DNA of 64,000 nucleotides, taken from NCBI RefSeq assembly GCF_039023475.1, contig NZ_JBCHVB010000001.1, positions 248,001-312,000 of the forward strand, written 5' to 3'. The position numbers and the translations under genes were made by a program. Positions 19,496 through 29,488 of this stretch are shown here, piece after piece. The DNA comes from Erwinia sp039023475. Lineage in GTDB: Bacteria > Pseudomonadota > Gammaproteobacteria > Enterobacterales > Enterobacteriaceae. Each line of letters begins with the position of its first letter. Position 1 is the first letter of the stretch. The notes beneath the pieces are model-generated. The model saw only the letters and a program-made list of their open reading frames with translations. It was not told the DNA's origin and ran no database searches.

Positions 19496-21805
19496 TCAGG
19501 CGATGCGCAGGCCCGCTTTTGCCGGAGAAAGGCTGATTTTTACCGGTACGGACTTGGAGGTCGGGGTGCCGCTGCCGTCGCCAAAGCTGGAGAGGGGAAC
19601 CAGCGGGTTGGTTTCAGGGTAGTAGGCAGCCAGGTTCCCCTGCGGGATGTTGTAAGGCACCAGTTTAAATCCGCTGACCCGGCGGGTAATGCCGTCATTC
19701 CACAACGTTTCGATATCCACTTCATCGCCGGCGGCAAGACCCTGTGCGGCCATATCATCCGGGTGGATAAAGAGCACTTCGCGCTGACCGTAGACGCCAC
19801 GATAGCGATCGTCGAGACCGTAAATGGTGGTGTTGTACTGATCGTGCGAACGCAGCGTTTGCAGCGTAAACGGTACTTCAACGTCGCCAAGCTGAGGGAA
19901 GAGCGATTCCGGCAGGCTGCCGCTGCTGAACTGGGCTTTATTGTTCAGCGTATTGAAGCGGAATTCCGCAGCGGCGTTACCCAGGTAGAACCCACCTTTG
20001 ATTTCGCACTTCTCATTGAAGTCACTGAAGCCCGGAATAGTGGCGGCAATATGATCGCGGATTTTGTTATAGTCGCCCGCGAGTTCAAGCCAGTCCAGCT
20101 TCTCGCTGCCCAGTACCGCATGCGCAATGCCCGCCACGATGGCGGTTTCAGAACGCTGAGTTTCTGCCAGCGGCTTACCGACGCCTTCGGAAGCGTGAAC
20201 CATGCTGAAGGAGTCTTCCACGGTAATAAACTGCGGTCCGCTTGCCTGAATATCCTGCTCGGTACGACCAATGGTCGGCAGGATAAGCGCATCTTCGGCG
20301 CCGGGGCAGAGGTGGCTGCGGTTAAGCTTGGTGGAGATCTGTACGGTCAGGCCACAGCGGCGCAGAGCCTGTTCCGTGCGTGGGCTGTCCGGTGCGGCAG
20401 CGGCAAGGTTGCCGCCCAGGGCGATCAGCACTTTCACTTCTCCGCGAAGCATCGCTTCCAGCGCCTGAACGGTGTTGTGACCGATGTTGCGCGGCGGTTC
20501 AAAATCAAAATGGGCGGCCATGCTGTCGAGAAACGCCTGAGAAGGCTTCTCGTCGATGCCCATTGTGCGGTTGCCCTGAACGTTGCTGTGTCCCCTGACC
20601 GGGCAGAGGCCCGCGCCTTTTTTACCCAGTTGACCAAACAGAAGCTGGAGGTTGACAATTTCGCGTACGGTTTCAACCGAATGCTTGTGCTGGGTGATGC
20701 CCATAGCCCAGGTACAAATCACGCGTTCTGCGCTCTGGTAAATGGCTGCCGCTTCACGGATCTGCTGTTCGCTCAGACCAGACTGCTTCTCAATATGCGA
20801 CCATTCGGTTGCATCAACGGCGGCCAGGTAGGCCTCCATTCCCTCGGTCTTGGCGTTGATAAAGACTTCATCAAACAGGCCTTTTTCACCGGCCGCCACG
20901 CGGGCGCGATGGGTTTCCGCCAGCGCTTTGACCATACCGCGTACCGCCGCCATATCGCCGCCCAGGTTTGGCTGGTAATAGGTTGAGCTGATGGTGCCTG
21001 CCTTGCTGGTCACCACTTCCAGCGGTTTCTGCGGATCGGCGAAGCGCTCCAGTCCACGTTCACGAAGCGTGTTAAAGGTGACAATTTTCGCGCCGTGATC
21101 GGCCGCGTGGCGGAGGCTGTGCAGCATACGCGGATGGTTTGTTCCCGGGTTCTGGCCGAAAACGAAAATGGCATCAGCATGATCGAAATCATCCAGGCGG
21201 ATAGTGCCTTTGCCGACGCCGATGCTGCGCTTCAGGCCGGAGCCGCTCGCTTCATGGCACATATTGGAGCAGTCCGGGAAGTTATTACTGCCGTTCATGC
21301 GGCCAAACAGCTGATAAAGCCAGGAAGCTTCATTGCTGGCGCGTCCGGAGGTGTAAAGCTCCATCTGGTCCGGGTTATCCATCGCCTTGATATGACGGGC
21401 GATCAGCGCGAAGGCATCTTCCCAGCTGATGGGCTCGTAGCGGTCGGTGCTGCGGTTATAACGCAATGGTTCGGTAAGACGGCCCTGATATTCCAGGAAG
21501 TAGTCGCTCTGCTGGTAAAGCGCGGAAACGGTATGCTGAGCGAAAAAGCGCGCGTCAATAAAGCGGCGGGTTGCTTCCCAGGTCACGGCTTTGGCGCCGT
21601 TCTCGCAGAAGCTGAAGGTACTTTTATTGTCATCGCCCCAGGCACAGCCCGGGCAGTCAAAACCTTTTGCTTTATTCATGCGCATCAGGTTGCGCATGTT
21701 TTTCAGGACTTGCTTGCTGTCGAAGACGAAACGGGTCGTGGCCTCAAGAGATCCCCAGCCGCCGGCCGCAGCCTCATAGGGCTTAATTGCAGTTTTAAAT
21801 TTCAT
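19496..21805 (-). CDS. ydeP: FdhF/YdeP-family molybdopterin oxidoreductase
   Basis: This 769-residue protein resembles E. coli YdeP (759), which is linked to acid resistance. It contains GFDCPGCAW near the N-terminus, YTSGRASNEASWLYQLF, and NNFPDCSNMCHEASG, the molybdopterin-dinucleotide region of the formate-dehydrogenase-like group. No Tat signal is visible, so it is probably cytoplasmic. The substrate is unknown. It is flanked by terminators and diverges from the PTS gene. The 240-bp gap between them carries AT-rich sequence suited to two promoters. Confidence 0.85.
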   Translation of the reverse strand: MKFKTAIKPYEAAAGGWGSLEATTRFVFDSKQVLKNMRNLMRMNKAKGFDCPGCAWGDDNKSTFSFCENGAKAVTWEATRRFIDARFFAQHTVSALYQQSDYFLEYQGRLTEPLRYNRSTDRYEPISWEDAFALIARHIKAMDNPDQMELYTSGRASNEASWLYQLFGRMNGSNNFPDCSNMCHEASGSGLKRSIGVGKGTIRLDDFDHADAIFVFGQNPGTNHPRMLHSLRHAADHGAKIVTFNTLRERGLERFADPQKPLEVVTSKAGTISSTYYQPNLGGDMAAVRGMVKALAETHRARVAAGEKGLFDEVFINAKTEGMEAYLAAVDATEWSHIEKQSGLSEQQIREAAAIYQSAERVICTWAMGITQHKHSVETVREIVNLQLLFGQLGKKGAGLCPVRGHSNVQGNRTMGIDEKPSQAFLDSMAAHFDFEPPRNIGHNTVQALEAMLRGEVKVLIALGGNLAAAAPDSPRTEQALRRCGLTVQISTKLNRSHLCPGAEDALILPTIGRTEQDIQASGPQFITVEDSFSMVHASEGVGKPLAETQRSETAIVAGIAHAVLGSEKLDWLELAGDYNKIRDHIAATIPGFSDFNEKCEIKGGFYLGNAAAEFRFNTLNNKAQFSSGSLPESLFPQLGDVEVPFTLQTLRSHDQYNTTIYGLDDRYRGVYGQREVLFIHPDDMAAQGLAAGDEVDIETLWNDGITRRVSGFKLVPYNIPQGNLAAYYPETNPLVPLSSFGDGSGTPTSKSVPVKISLSPAKAGLRIA

Positions 21806-22045
21806 ATTGCTTCGCAGGTTTAATTTATGTTTTTGGTTTGTTAAGAAATCATTTCTTATTTTGTAGGATTAGTCTGCAAGCAGGTAAAATGATTGTCTAA
21901 TTGATTGGTTTAATGGTGCGATAAGTCCGGTTTATCGCGAAAGCGTGATCTCCCTCAAAGAATATAATCAGAAAAGCAGTATTCGCCCTGCTGCCCGGCG
22001 CGGCTGACTAATAATTAGGCTTTCGTTCAGAATGACGAGGGGCCT

Positions 22046-23638
22046 ATGAAAGAATTTGCCAGCAAAGTCCACGCCTTTGGTAAAGCGCTGATGATGCCGA
22101 TTTCGGTCATTGCCGCCGCCGGTATATTTCTGGGTGTGGCGGCCGCCATGCAAAACCCGGCGATCACCGGAGAGGCGTTCGCCAGTCTCGAAGTGCCTCA
22201 GCTGATTATTGGCTTTATCCGCAAGGTTGCCGGCGCACTATTTGCCAACCTGCCGCTCTTTTTTGCCGTTGCCAGCGCCATCGGTCTGGCGAAGGCAGAA
22301 AAACCGACGGCGGCTTTTGCCTCCGTGATTGGTTTTATCGCTATGCATGTGGGCGTCAGCGCCACGCTGGGGGCACAGGGGCTGACCGCCCTGACCACCA
22401 CGCCGGAAGCGCTACAGGCGCAGGGGATGGGGCAGACCGAAGCCATGATGAACTCGGCAGAGTACATCGCAATGCTGGGGATCTTTACCTATAACATGAG
22501 CGTGCTTGGCGGGGTTATTGCCGGTTTGCTGACGGTCGCTATCCATAACCGCTTCTACACCACCCAGCTGCCGACGGCGATAAGCTTCTTCGGCGGCAGA
22601 CGCTTAGTGCCTATCATCACCGTGCTGGTATTGCCTCTGGTGGGCGTGTTGCTTGCCATGATTTGGCCAACGATAGGGGCAGGCATTGCGTGGGTGGGAG
22701 AACTGATTGGTAGCAGTGGGCAGTATGGCGCGTTTCTTTATGGCACCAGTGAAAGGCTGCTTATCCCCACGGGCCTGCATCATATTCTCAATGAAACGGT
22801 CCGCTTTACGCCAATTGGCGGCATCGCTACCGTGGATAATCAGACGATCGTCGGCGCGCTGAATATTTTCAACACGGCGCTGACGCATCCCGGCTCGGTA
22901 CCGGATGATATTGTCCGCAACGCCACCCAATTCCTGGCACAGGGAAAAATTCCGGTCATGATGTTTGGCCTGCCGGCAGCGGCGCTGGCGATGTATCACT
23001 GCGCCAGGCCGGAGCATAAGCAGCGGGTTAAGGCGCTGGTGCTGGCCGGTGCGCTGACCTCCTTTACCACCGGGATTACCGAGCCGCTCGAATTCTGCTT
23101 TATTTTTGTCTCACCCGTGCTTTACCTCCTCCATGCGGTGCTGAGCGGCCTTTCCTTCATGCTGATGTCACTGATGCATCTGATGATTGGCAATATCCAG
23201 GGAGGGGCTATCGATCTGGTCGTTTTCGGTATTCTCGGCGGTAGCAAAACGCAGTGGTGGTGGAGCATCCTGCTCGGCCTTATTTATATCCCGGTCTATT
23301 ACTATGGCTTCCGTTTCGTCATTACCCGGATGAGTGTTGAAACGCCGGGCAGAGAGTCTGAAGAGGTCGAAAAAGAGAGCACCACCGTGCCGACTGACCA
23401 GCGTACGCAGGTTATCATCAGCGGGCTGGGCGGTGAGGGCAATATAGAGGACGTCGATTGCTGCTTTACCCGTCTTCGCGTCCGCGTCAAAGAGATGAAA
23501 GAGGTCGTCGATCAGACGCTTATGTCTACCGGCGCTAACGGCGTTAACCGCGTAAGCGACCATGATGTGCAGGTTATTTATGGGCCTCAGGTCGAAAAAA
23601 TTGCCAATGAAGTGAAAACAGCACTGGGCGTTGCCTGA
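22046..23638 (+). CDS. Glucose-superfamily PTS EIICB permease (MalX/GlvC-like)
   Basis: This 530-residue protein has an EIIC channel domain (about 1-425, many membrane segments, motifs LHHILNETVRFTPIGG and GITEPLEF) and a C-terminal EIIB domain. The phosphorylation cysteine is Cys473 in CFTRLRVRV. It transports and phosphorylates a sugar using an EIIA encoded elsewhere (probably Crr). It resembles MalX and alpha-glucoside permeases, but the sugar cannot be told. No hydrolase lies beside it. The LysR gene 89 bases downstream may regulate it. Confidence 0.85.
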   Translation: MKEFASKVHAFGKALMMPISVIAAAGIFLGVAAAMQNPAITGEAFASLEVPQLIIGFIRKVAGALFANLPLFFAVASAIGLAKAEKPTAAFASVIGFIAMHVGVSATLGAQGLTALTTTPEALQAQGMGQTEAMMNSAEYIAMLGIFTYNMSVLGGVIAGLLTVAIHNRFYTTQLPTAISFFGGRRLVPIITVLVLPLVGVLLAMIWPTIGAGIAWVGELIGSSGQYGAFLYGTSERLLIPTGLHHILNETVRFTPIGGIATVDNQTIVGALNIFNTALTHPGSVPDDIVRNATQFLAQGKIPVMMFGLPAAALAMYHCARPEHKQRVKALVLAGALTSFTTGITEPLEFCFIFVSPVLYLLHAVLSGLSFMLMSLMHLMIGNIQGGAIDLVVFGILGGSKTQWWWSILLGLIYIPVYYYGFRFVITRMSVETPGRESEEVEKESTTVPTDQRTQVIISGLGGEGNIEDVDCCFTRLRVRVKEMKEVVDQTLMSTGANGVNRVSDHDVQVIYGPQVEKIANEVKTALGVA

Positions 23639-23727
23639 TTTCTGCCGATAACCGTTCGGGTGCCAGCTCACCCGGGCGGCCGGTGTACATGTTACACTGC
23701 CTGACTTTTTTAGCGACGCGTACAGTA

Positions 23728-24627
23728 ATGGACATTAAACAGCTTACCTACCTCGTCAATCTTGAGCGGGAACGCCACTTTGGCCGGGCCGCCGAGGCCA
23801 GCTTTGTCAGCCAGCCCACGCTCTCGATGCGCCTGAAAAACCTGGAGCGCGAACTGGGCCTCTCGCTGATCAACCGCAGCAACAACTTTGATGGCTTCAC
23901 CGCTGAAGGGGAGCGGGTTCTCTCCTGGGCGCGGGAAATCGTTTCGGTTTACCAGGGGCTGAAGCTGGAAGTTGAGTCTTTGAAGCATGGCGTCAACGGT
24001 ACGCTGCGCATTGGCGTGGTGCCGCAGTGCAGCATTTCACTACCGCTGATGCTGAAAGCGATAGGCGACCGCTATCCCCAGCTGGATTACCGGGTGGCGG
24101 TTCTGAGTGCCGATCAGCTGCTTGAAGCGCTGAACAGCCACACTGTCGATGTCGGTATCGGCTTTTTCGAGCTGGCCACGCTACGCGAACTGCATTTTCA
24201 GGCCGAACCCCTGCACGACCGCAATGTCGAGGTGGTTTTCCATCCGCGCTACTTTCCGCAGCTTTGCGGCGACAAGCCGCTTTCGCTGGCGGCGCTGTCA
24301 GAGGTGCCTCTCTGTCTGGCGGATCAGACCCGCTATTTCCGGCGTTATCTGGATGCCCATTTTCGCGAAGCCGAAGTACGGATGCGGGTGATCCTTGAAA
24401 CAACCTCGGTTTTCCAGCTTTTACAGAGCACGCAGGTGGGGCTGGGCTGCCTGATCTCACCCTGCGGACATCTTCTGCCGGAGATGACGCCCGACCTGCA
24501 AAGCCGCCCGCTGGATATTGCGCCGATGTCCCGCGAGGCGGCGGTGGTTATCGCCGAGCCGGGCCGGGCGACGCCGCTTTCACAGCACTTCTTTGATGAA
24601 GTTCGCCGCTGGCTGAGCGAGCGTTAG
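23728..24627 (+). CDS. LysR-family transcriptional regulator
   Basis: This 299-residue protein has an N-terminal winged helix (MDIKQLTYLV, AAEASFVSQPTLSMRLKNLE) and a substrate-binding effector domain from about residue 90. The ATG at 23728 gives the standard LysR start. An open frame back to 23683 adds a non-family stretch. It follows the PTS gene in the same direction and faces yciW. The target and ligand are not evident. The PTS gene is a guess by proximity. Confidence 0.85.
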   Translation: MDIKQLTYLVNLERERHFGRAAEASFVSQPTLSMRLKNLERELGLSLINRSNNFDGFTAEGERVLSWAREIVSVYQGLKLEVESLKHGVNGTLRIGVVPQCSISLPLMLKAIGDRYPQLDYRVAVLSADQLLEALNSHTVDVGIGFFELATLRELHFQAEPLHDRNVEVVFHPRYFPQLCGDKPLSLAALSEVPLCLADQTRYFRRYLDAHFREAEVRMRVILETTSVFQLLQSTQVGLGCLISPCGHLLPEMTPDLQSRPLDIAPMSREAAVVIAEPGRATPLSQHFFDEVRRWLSER

Positions 24628-24697
24628 CCAGACCGGCCCGCAACGCTGTGATTCTTAAAACGGGGAATTGCCCACCTCAGCGACAGGCGATGGCCGG

Positions 24698-25855
24698 TCA
24701 GGCCGTTTTTGCGCCGCTGGCCTCAGTCGAACCCAGTGCCAGCATCAGACGGTTATGCCAGCAGGCCAGGGCCGTAAGCTGCAACAGCCCGAAAAGTGAC
24801 TGAAGATCCATGCCTTGCTCTTTAAGCGGCTGGATATGCGCGGCGCTGAACCGTTCAGGCGAGCGGGTAAGCTGCGCAGCCAGGCTGATAACGGCCTGTT
24901 CTTTCACCGTTGCCACCAGCGCCGCCTGCTCAACGTCCTGCTGTAGCGCGTCACGCAATTTTCCCTCAGCGTAGCGGTAAAAACAGGTCGCGCTGCCGTT
25001 AATTCTTGCGGATACGGCACCTGCCAGCGCGCCTTGCGGCGTTTTTCGCTGCGCCTCCAGCGAGCAGAACAACAGATTCAGGCAATCCAGCACCGGCGCA
25101 TCGTGGGCCAGGAGTGCGCTATTTTCCCTGAAGATGCTCTTTTTCTGGCAGCGCGCCAGTATCTCAAGCTGCTGGGGGCAGGCGTGACGCTGCTCTACCG
25201 GTGTTAAATCAGAATGCCAGCGATCGTGCGGCCTGGGCGGTTCCGCATCCTGCGGCATCGTCATGCCGGGTATCCAGCGGACCGGCAGGGCGAGCAGGGC
25301 ATGAATACCGGCCACTACCCGCGCCTGATAGCTGACAAAGCCGATAATCTGACTGAAGGTGATGATATCGACGGTGGTCAGGCCCGCCTCGTGCAGCCGC
25401 AGCAGGGCTGCGTTGTCAATCACGCCCGGCTGGCTGGCAAGCTGGCGGGAAAACTCGGTGATCAGCGTCAGCCGGCGGTTACTTTCCCGCGAGGGATCGG
25501 GGCCGGTCAGGGGATTCAGGCGGGCTGCATAATGATTGCACAGGCGTTGAATGCCCGTGACCTGCGCGACGATCAGTGCCGAACTGAGGCGATCGTAAAG
25601 CGTAAGCGTCTGTGCCGGGCTGGTCGTAAGGCGTTCCGGAAAAAGCAGATGATAGAGCCGGCGGGAGGCCAGCAGGGCAGGCCCGCTCTGATGCAGCACG
25701 CTTTGCAGATCGCTGTTGCACTCGGCGGCCAGCCCTAGCAGGAAACGATCGTCAACATCCGCCGCCTCCGGAAAGAGGGGGGCGGCGTGGATGTCGAGCG
25801 TTGAAAGCGTTTCATGATACCAGTGAGTGTGGCCGGGAAAGCGGCGCGGTTCCAT
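24698..25855 (-). CDS. yciW: CMD-domain protein YciW (predicted peroxidase-like)
   Basis: This 385-residue protein fits E. coli YciW, which carries two carboxymuconolactone-decarboxylase/AhpD-like domains. YciW has been linked to cysteine and methionine metabolism and CysB control in E. coli, and its biochemistry is unsettled. The ATG at 25855 is chosen because AAGGA lies six bases upstream. The ATG two codons earlier would touch the ribosome site. In E. coli yciW is next to rnb and fabI. Here both links are broken. Confidence 0.8.
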   Translation of the reverse strand: MEPRRFPGHTHWYHETLSTLDIHAAPLFPEAADVDDRFLLGLAAECNSDLQSVLHQSGPALLASRRLYHLLFPERLTTSPAQTLTLYDRLSSALIVAQVTGIQRLCNHYAARLNPLTGPDPSRESNRRLTLITEFSRQLASQPGVIDNAALLRLHEAGLTTVDIITFSQIIGFVSYQARVVAGIHALLALPVRWIPGMTMPQDAEPPRPHDRWHSDLTPVEQRHACPQQLEILARCQKKSIFRENSALLAHDAPVLDCLNLLFCSLEAQRKTPQGALAGAVSARINGSATCFYRYAEGKLRDALQQDVEQAALVATVKEQAVISLAAQLTRSPERFSAAHIQPLKEQGMDLQSLFGLLQLTALACWHNRLMLALGSTEASGAKTA

Positions 25856-26034
25856 GGTCATTCCTTTTCAAGTTAGCCGGTCCGGAAATGCCATAAAACG
25901 GGATTGCGCATCACCGGCCCTGAAGAGCATAACTATCCTGCCGCAGGGCTGCCGGGGAACCAAAGAATGATCGGTGCTAACAAATAGCAGAACGGTATAA
26001 CCCGCCAGCGCGGGCTTTTACAGGATGGCTGTTT

Positions 26035-26775
26035 TCAGGGCGTGCACTGCTTGATCTGCAAACGGAGAGGGGCCGGATTGTCAGGGAAAAAAACCATCAC
26101 TTTCTCAGCGGAAAGGAACAGCGTCTTATGAGGCAGCATAGCCCAGACGTCACGGCAATAATCGCGATCGTTGAAGTCTGCCCAGAGCGCAACGTTAACG
26201 ATCAACTCATTTTTGAACGTGCCGACCCGCTGAAAAATCTGTGCAGAGTAGCTAATCAGCCCGGTGGCCAGCAGCAATAAAGCAAAGCGTAAAAACGTTC
26301 TTTTCCACTCTTCACCTCCGTTAACTATTAACCAGACAAACAGCAACGGCGAAATAATTAAGGCCAGCAAGACAGAGACGATTAAAATGCCGTTTGAGAC
26401 AATATCGTTAAAAATAAAATTAAAGGGGATATAGAGTGGCGTAATAAGCTGCGCAGTGAGGGGGGTAAGTGAAGGATCGACGGAAAAAACCTGATTTATT
26501 GCGCCGTTAGCCCACTGGCGTGAAAGAATAAAAAAGAGAAAAAGAAAGACTGAAAACAGCACGCCCACCATCCAGAATCGCGCTGATGAGGCCCTGATTG
26601 ATTTCCCCCATGAGGAAACTGAAAACCAGGCCAGAACAAAATAAAAAGGGGCCAGGCAGGTTACAATCAGCGCCGTGCCGGCAAAGTAAATATTGCCGGT
26701 AAAGAAAAATAACGCGGGCATGAGAACAAGCAGCCATAAATAGCCTGTGTAAACATTCAGTTTAAATAAACGCAA
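26035..26775 (-). CDS. Unknown polytopic membrane protein, last gene of the sap operon
   Basis: This 246-residue protein has about five hydrophobic segments in residues 8-175. A C-terminal soluble part of about 70 residues ends with a Cys. The start is a TTG with AAGGA eight bases upstream, 23 bases after the sapF stop, so it is probably co-transcribed with sap. I do not recognise a family. Base composition is more AT-rich than the neighbouring sap genes, suggesting later arrival. In E. coli the corresponding place holds ycjD and fabI. Confidence 0.7.
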   Translation of the reverse strand: MRLFKLNVYTGYLWLLVLMPALFFFTGNIYFAGTALIVTCLAPFYFVLAWFSVSSWGKSIRASSARFWMVGVLFSVFLFLFFILSRQWANGAINQVFSVDPSLTPLTAQLITPLYIPFNFIFNDIVSNGILIVSVLLALIISPLLFVWLIVNGGEEWKRTFLRFALLLLATGLISYSAQIFQRVGTFKNELIVNVALWADFNDRDYCRDVWAMLPHKTLFLSAEKVMVFFPDNPAPLRLQIKQCTP

Positions 26776-26798
26776 AACGCGTTTCCTTAGTCTGTTGA

Positions 26799-27605
26799 TC
26801 AGCGATCTTTACGCCAGGCATCCGCGCTCAGCGCTTCGCCGAAATGACTGGTAACCAGGCGCTTAGTCAGGTCATGCAGCGGGCAGGCCAGTACGCCTGC
26901 GGTGCTGCCGCGCTCCACCACCTCGCCATGGTGCATCACCAGGACCTGATCGCTGATATGCTTCATCATCCCCAGATGCTGGGTCACATAGATATATGAA
27001 ATTCCATGTTTGTCCTGTAGCTCCAGCATCAGGTTAACCAGCTGAGAACGCATCGACATATCGAGCGAGGCCAGCGCCTCATCGGCAACAATCACCTTCG
27101 GCTGAAGAATTAGCGCGCGGGCCAGGCCTACGCGCTGCTTCTGTCCGGGGGCCAGCATATGCGGATAGTAAGACGCATGATCGCGCAGCAGACCAACCTG
27201 CCTTAGTGTTTCAATAATCCGTTTTTCGCGCGCTTCGCTGGTCAAATCGGTATTCAGCCTGAGCGGGAAGTCGAGGATCTGGCCGATGCGCTGTCGGGGG
27301 TTGAGCGAGGTGGAGGAATCCTGAAAAATCATGCGGATCCGCTGACTGCGGTAGCCGTAATCGCCGTACTCAAGCTGGCGGTCGTCAATGACGATCTCGC
27401 CTTCGGTGGGTTCTATCATGCCGCTGAGCATTTTTGCCAGCGTCGACTTACCCGAACCGTTCTCTCCGATAATCGCCAGCGTTTGCCGTTCGCGCAGGGT
27501 GAAGCTGACCGCCTTGACCGCCTCCACGTGCTGTCGCCGGAACAGGCCGGTACGATAGCGGAATGTTTTACTGAGATTGCGCACTTCCAGCAGCGTCTCA
27601 ACCAT
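26799..27605 (-). CDS. sapF: Peptide ABC transporter ATP-binding protein SapF
   Basis: This 268-residue ATPase has Walker A GENGSGKST, the signature APGQKQRVGLARAL and Walker B KVIVADEAL. It belongs to the Sap system (antimicrobial-peptide resistance in Salmonella, putrescine export in E. coli). Its start overlaps the sapD stop by one base. It ends 23 bases before the unknown membrane protein. Confidence 0.95.
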   Translation of the reverse strand: MVETLLEVRNLSKTFRYRTGLFRRQHVEAVKAVSFTLRERQTLAIIGENGSGKSTLAKMLSGMIEPTEGEIVIDDRQLEYGDYGYRSQRIRMIFQDSSTSLNPRQRIGQILDFPLRLNTDLTSEAREKRIIETLRQVGLLRDHASYYPHMLAPGQKQRVGLARALILQPKVIVADEALASLDMSMRSQLVNLMLELQDKHGISYIYVTQHLGMMKHISDQVLVMHHGEVVERGSTAGVLACPLHDLTKRLVTSHFGEALSADAWRKDR

Positions 27606-28597
27606 TACTGACTCTCCATATTAAGCGGGAAGTGGCAGGCAAACAGGTGCGAACGCGGGCCAGCCAGGCGCGGCGTCTGAATACAGGTTTTCTGCGCATA
27701 GGGGCAGCGCGGACCGAGACGGCAGCCTATCGGCAAATGCTCCAGAGAAGGGATGGCGCCAGGCAGCGTATTGAGGCGGCTTTTGTGCGGCAGCGACAGC
27801 CCAAAGTCAGGCATCGCGCGGATTAATGCCTGGGTATAAGGATGGTGCGGCGTGGCGATCAGATCTTCACTGCGCGCCGTTTCCACGGTTTGCCCGCAGT
27901 AAAGGACGTTAATGCGATCGGCCCAGTGGCTGAGCATCTGCAGGTCATGGCTGATCAGCAGAATTGTGGTGTTATTGTTCTGGTTAAGCCGGGTCAGCAG
28001 GCGGAATATCTGCGCCTGAGTGGTTGGCTCCATCGCGTTGGTGGGTTCGTCGGCAATCAGCAGGCGCGGCTGGTTCGCCAGCGCAATGGCAATCATCACC
28101 TTCTGACACTCACCGTCGGTCAGCTCATAGGGATAGCTGCTCATAATATCTTTATGATCTTTGATCCCCACGCGGTGCAGCAGCTCAATGGCGCGGCGGT
28201 GACGCCAGCGGAAGCGCTGATACCAGCGGCCTTTCCACGTCCAGCCAGGGATCGCCTGCATCAGCTGCCGGCCAATACTTTCCGACGGATCGAGACAGGA
28301 CTGTGGCTCCTGAAAGATCATCGAGACATTGTGGCCGACGATTTTACGTCGCTCCGCCGGAGAGAGGTGCAGCAGATCGATGTCATTAAAGCGCATCCGG
28401 TCTGCGGTGATGCGCCAGTTATCCTTGGTGACGCCGCAGATGGCTTTGGCAATCAGGCTTTTTCCGGAGCCGGATTCGCCCACCAGACCGCGAACCTCGC
28501 CCTCCGTCAGGGTGATGCTGACCCGGTCAACTGCCTTAACCGGCCCGTCGGCGGTCATAAACTCAATGGTCAGATTACGGATATCGAGCAGCGGCAT
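27605..28597 (-). CDS. sapD: Peptide ABC transporter ATP-binding protein SapD
   Basis: This 330-residue ATPase, the same length as E. coli SapD, has Walker A GESGSGKSL and Walker B LLIADEPTNAME. The C-terminal oligopeptide-transporter domain has Cys-rich LGPRCPYAQKTC. SapD also binds ATP for Trk potassium uptake in E. coli. Its start abuts the sapC stop. Confidence 0.95.
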   Translation of the reverse strand: MPLLDIRNLTIEFMTADGPVKAVDRVSITLTEGEVRGLVGESGSGKSLIAKAICGVTKDNWRITADRMRFNDIDLLHLSPAERRKIVGHNVSMIFQEPQSCLDPSESIGRQLMQAIPGWTWKGRWYQRFRWRHRRAIELLHRVGIKDHKDIMSSYPYELTDGECQKVMIAIALANQPRLLIADEPTNAMEPTTQAQIFRLLTRLNQNNNTTILLISHDLQMLSHWADRINVLYCGQTVETARSEDLIATPHHPYTQALIRAMPDFGLSLPHKSRLNTLPGAIPSLEHLPIGCRLGPRCPYAQKTCIQTPRLAGPRSHLFACHFPLNMESQ

Positions 28598-29488
28598 TTA
28601 TTCAACTCCCGACACGATAGCCCGGCGGATACCGTCGCCGAGCACGTTAACAATCAGTACGCTGAGCATAATTGCCGCGCCGGGCAGCATAACTGTCCAG
28701 GGGGCGACATAAATCAGCTCCAGCGAGTCGCCAAGCATCGCTCCCCATTCCGGAGAAGGCAGCTGGGCGCCCAGATCCAGAAAGCCCAACGCGGCGATAT
28801 CCAGAATAGCCATCGACAGCGCCCGCGTAAATTCAGACACCAGCAGCGCCAGAATGTTAGGTAACACCGCGTAACGCAGGATATTCATGCTGGTCGCACC
28901 ATCAAGCCGCGCGGCAACCACGTAATCTTTCTCCAGCTCATCATGTACCGCGGTATAAATCGCCCGGACAAGACGCGGAATAATCGCCAGAAAGACCGCC
29001 AGCAGGGCATGCTCAAGCTTCGGCCCCAGAAACGCCACCACGATAATGGCCAGCAGCAGCGAAGGAATAGAGAGCAACGTATCCAGCAGATGGTTAAACA
29101 GCGCCGAACGCAATCCCCGCGTCAATCCCGCCAGCAGGCCGAGCACCATGGCGCAGGCGGCGGCAAGGAGGGTAACCAGAATGGCCGAGCCCACCGTTGG
29201 CGCCGCACCGCTTAACAGACGGCTCAGAACGTCACGGCCCAGATCGTCGGTGCCGAGAAAGAAGGAGACGTCACCGTACCTGGACCATGAAGGTGGCTGG
29301 AGCTGATAGCCCAGGAACTGCTGATCGAGTCCGTACGGGGCCAGCAGCTGACCAAAAATACACAGCAGAAGCAGCGCGATAAAGGTGTAAAAGCCAACCA
29401 TCGCCACCGTATCCCGGTAAAACAGCCGCCAGGTGTAGCGCAGCGGACTCGGGACACGCTTCTCCGCATAAATATTATCTAAGGGCAT
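28598..29488 (-). CDS. sapC: Peptide ABC transporter permease SapC
   Basis: This 296-residue permease of the DppC type has the inner-membrane component loop around AARLDGATSMNILRYAVLPN. Its first 14 bases overlap the end of sapB, indicating tight coupling in the sapABCDF operon. Confidence 0.95.
   Translation of the reverse strand: MPLDNIYAEKRVPSPLRYTWRLFYRDTVAMVGFYTFIALLLLCIFGQLLAPYGLDQQFLGYQLQPPSWSRYGDVSFFLGTDDLGRDVLSRLLSGAAPTVGSAILVTLLAAACAMVLGLLAGLTRGLRSALFNHLLDTLLSIPSLLLAIIVVAFLGPKLEHALLAVFLAIIPRLVRAIYTAVHDELEKDYVVAARLDGATSMNILRYAVLPNILALLVSEFTRALSMAILDIAALGFLDLGAQLPSPEWGAMLGDSLELIYVAPWTVMLPGAAIMLSVLIVNVLGDGIRRAIVSGVE

Noticed and set aside
19763..20986. 407-codon open frame antisense to the YdeP gene
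   Set aside because: It lies wholly opposite a well-recognised molybdoenzyme, has no family features, and arises from codon composition.
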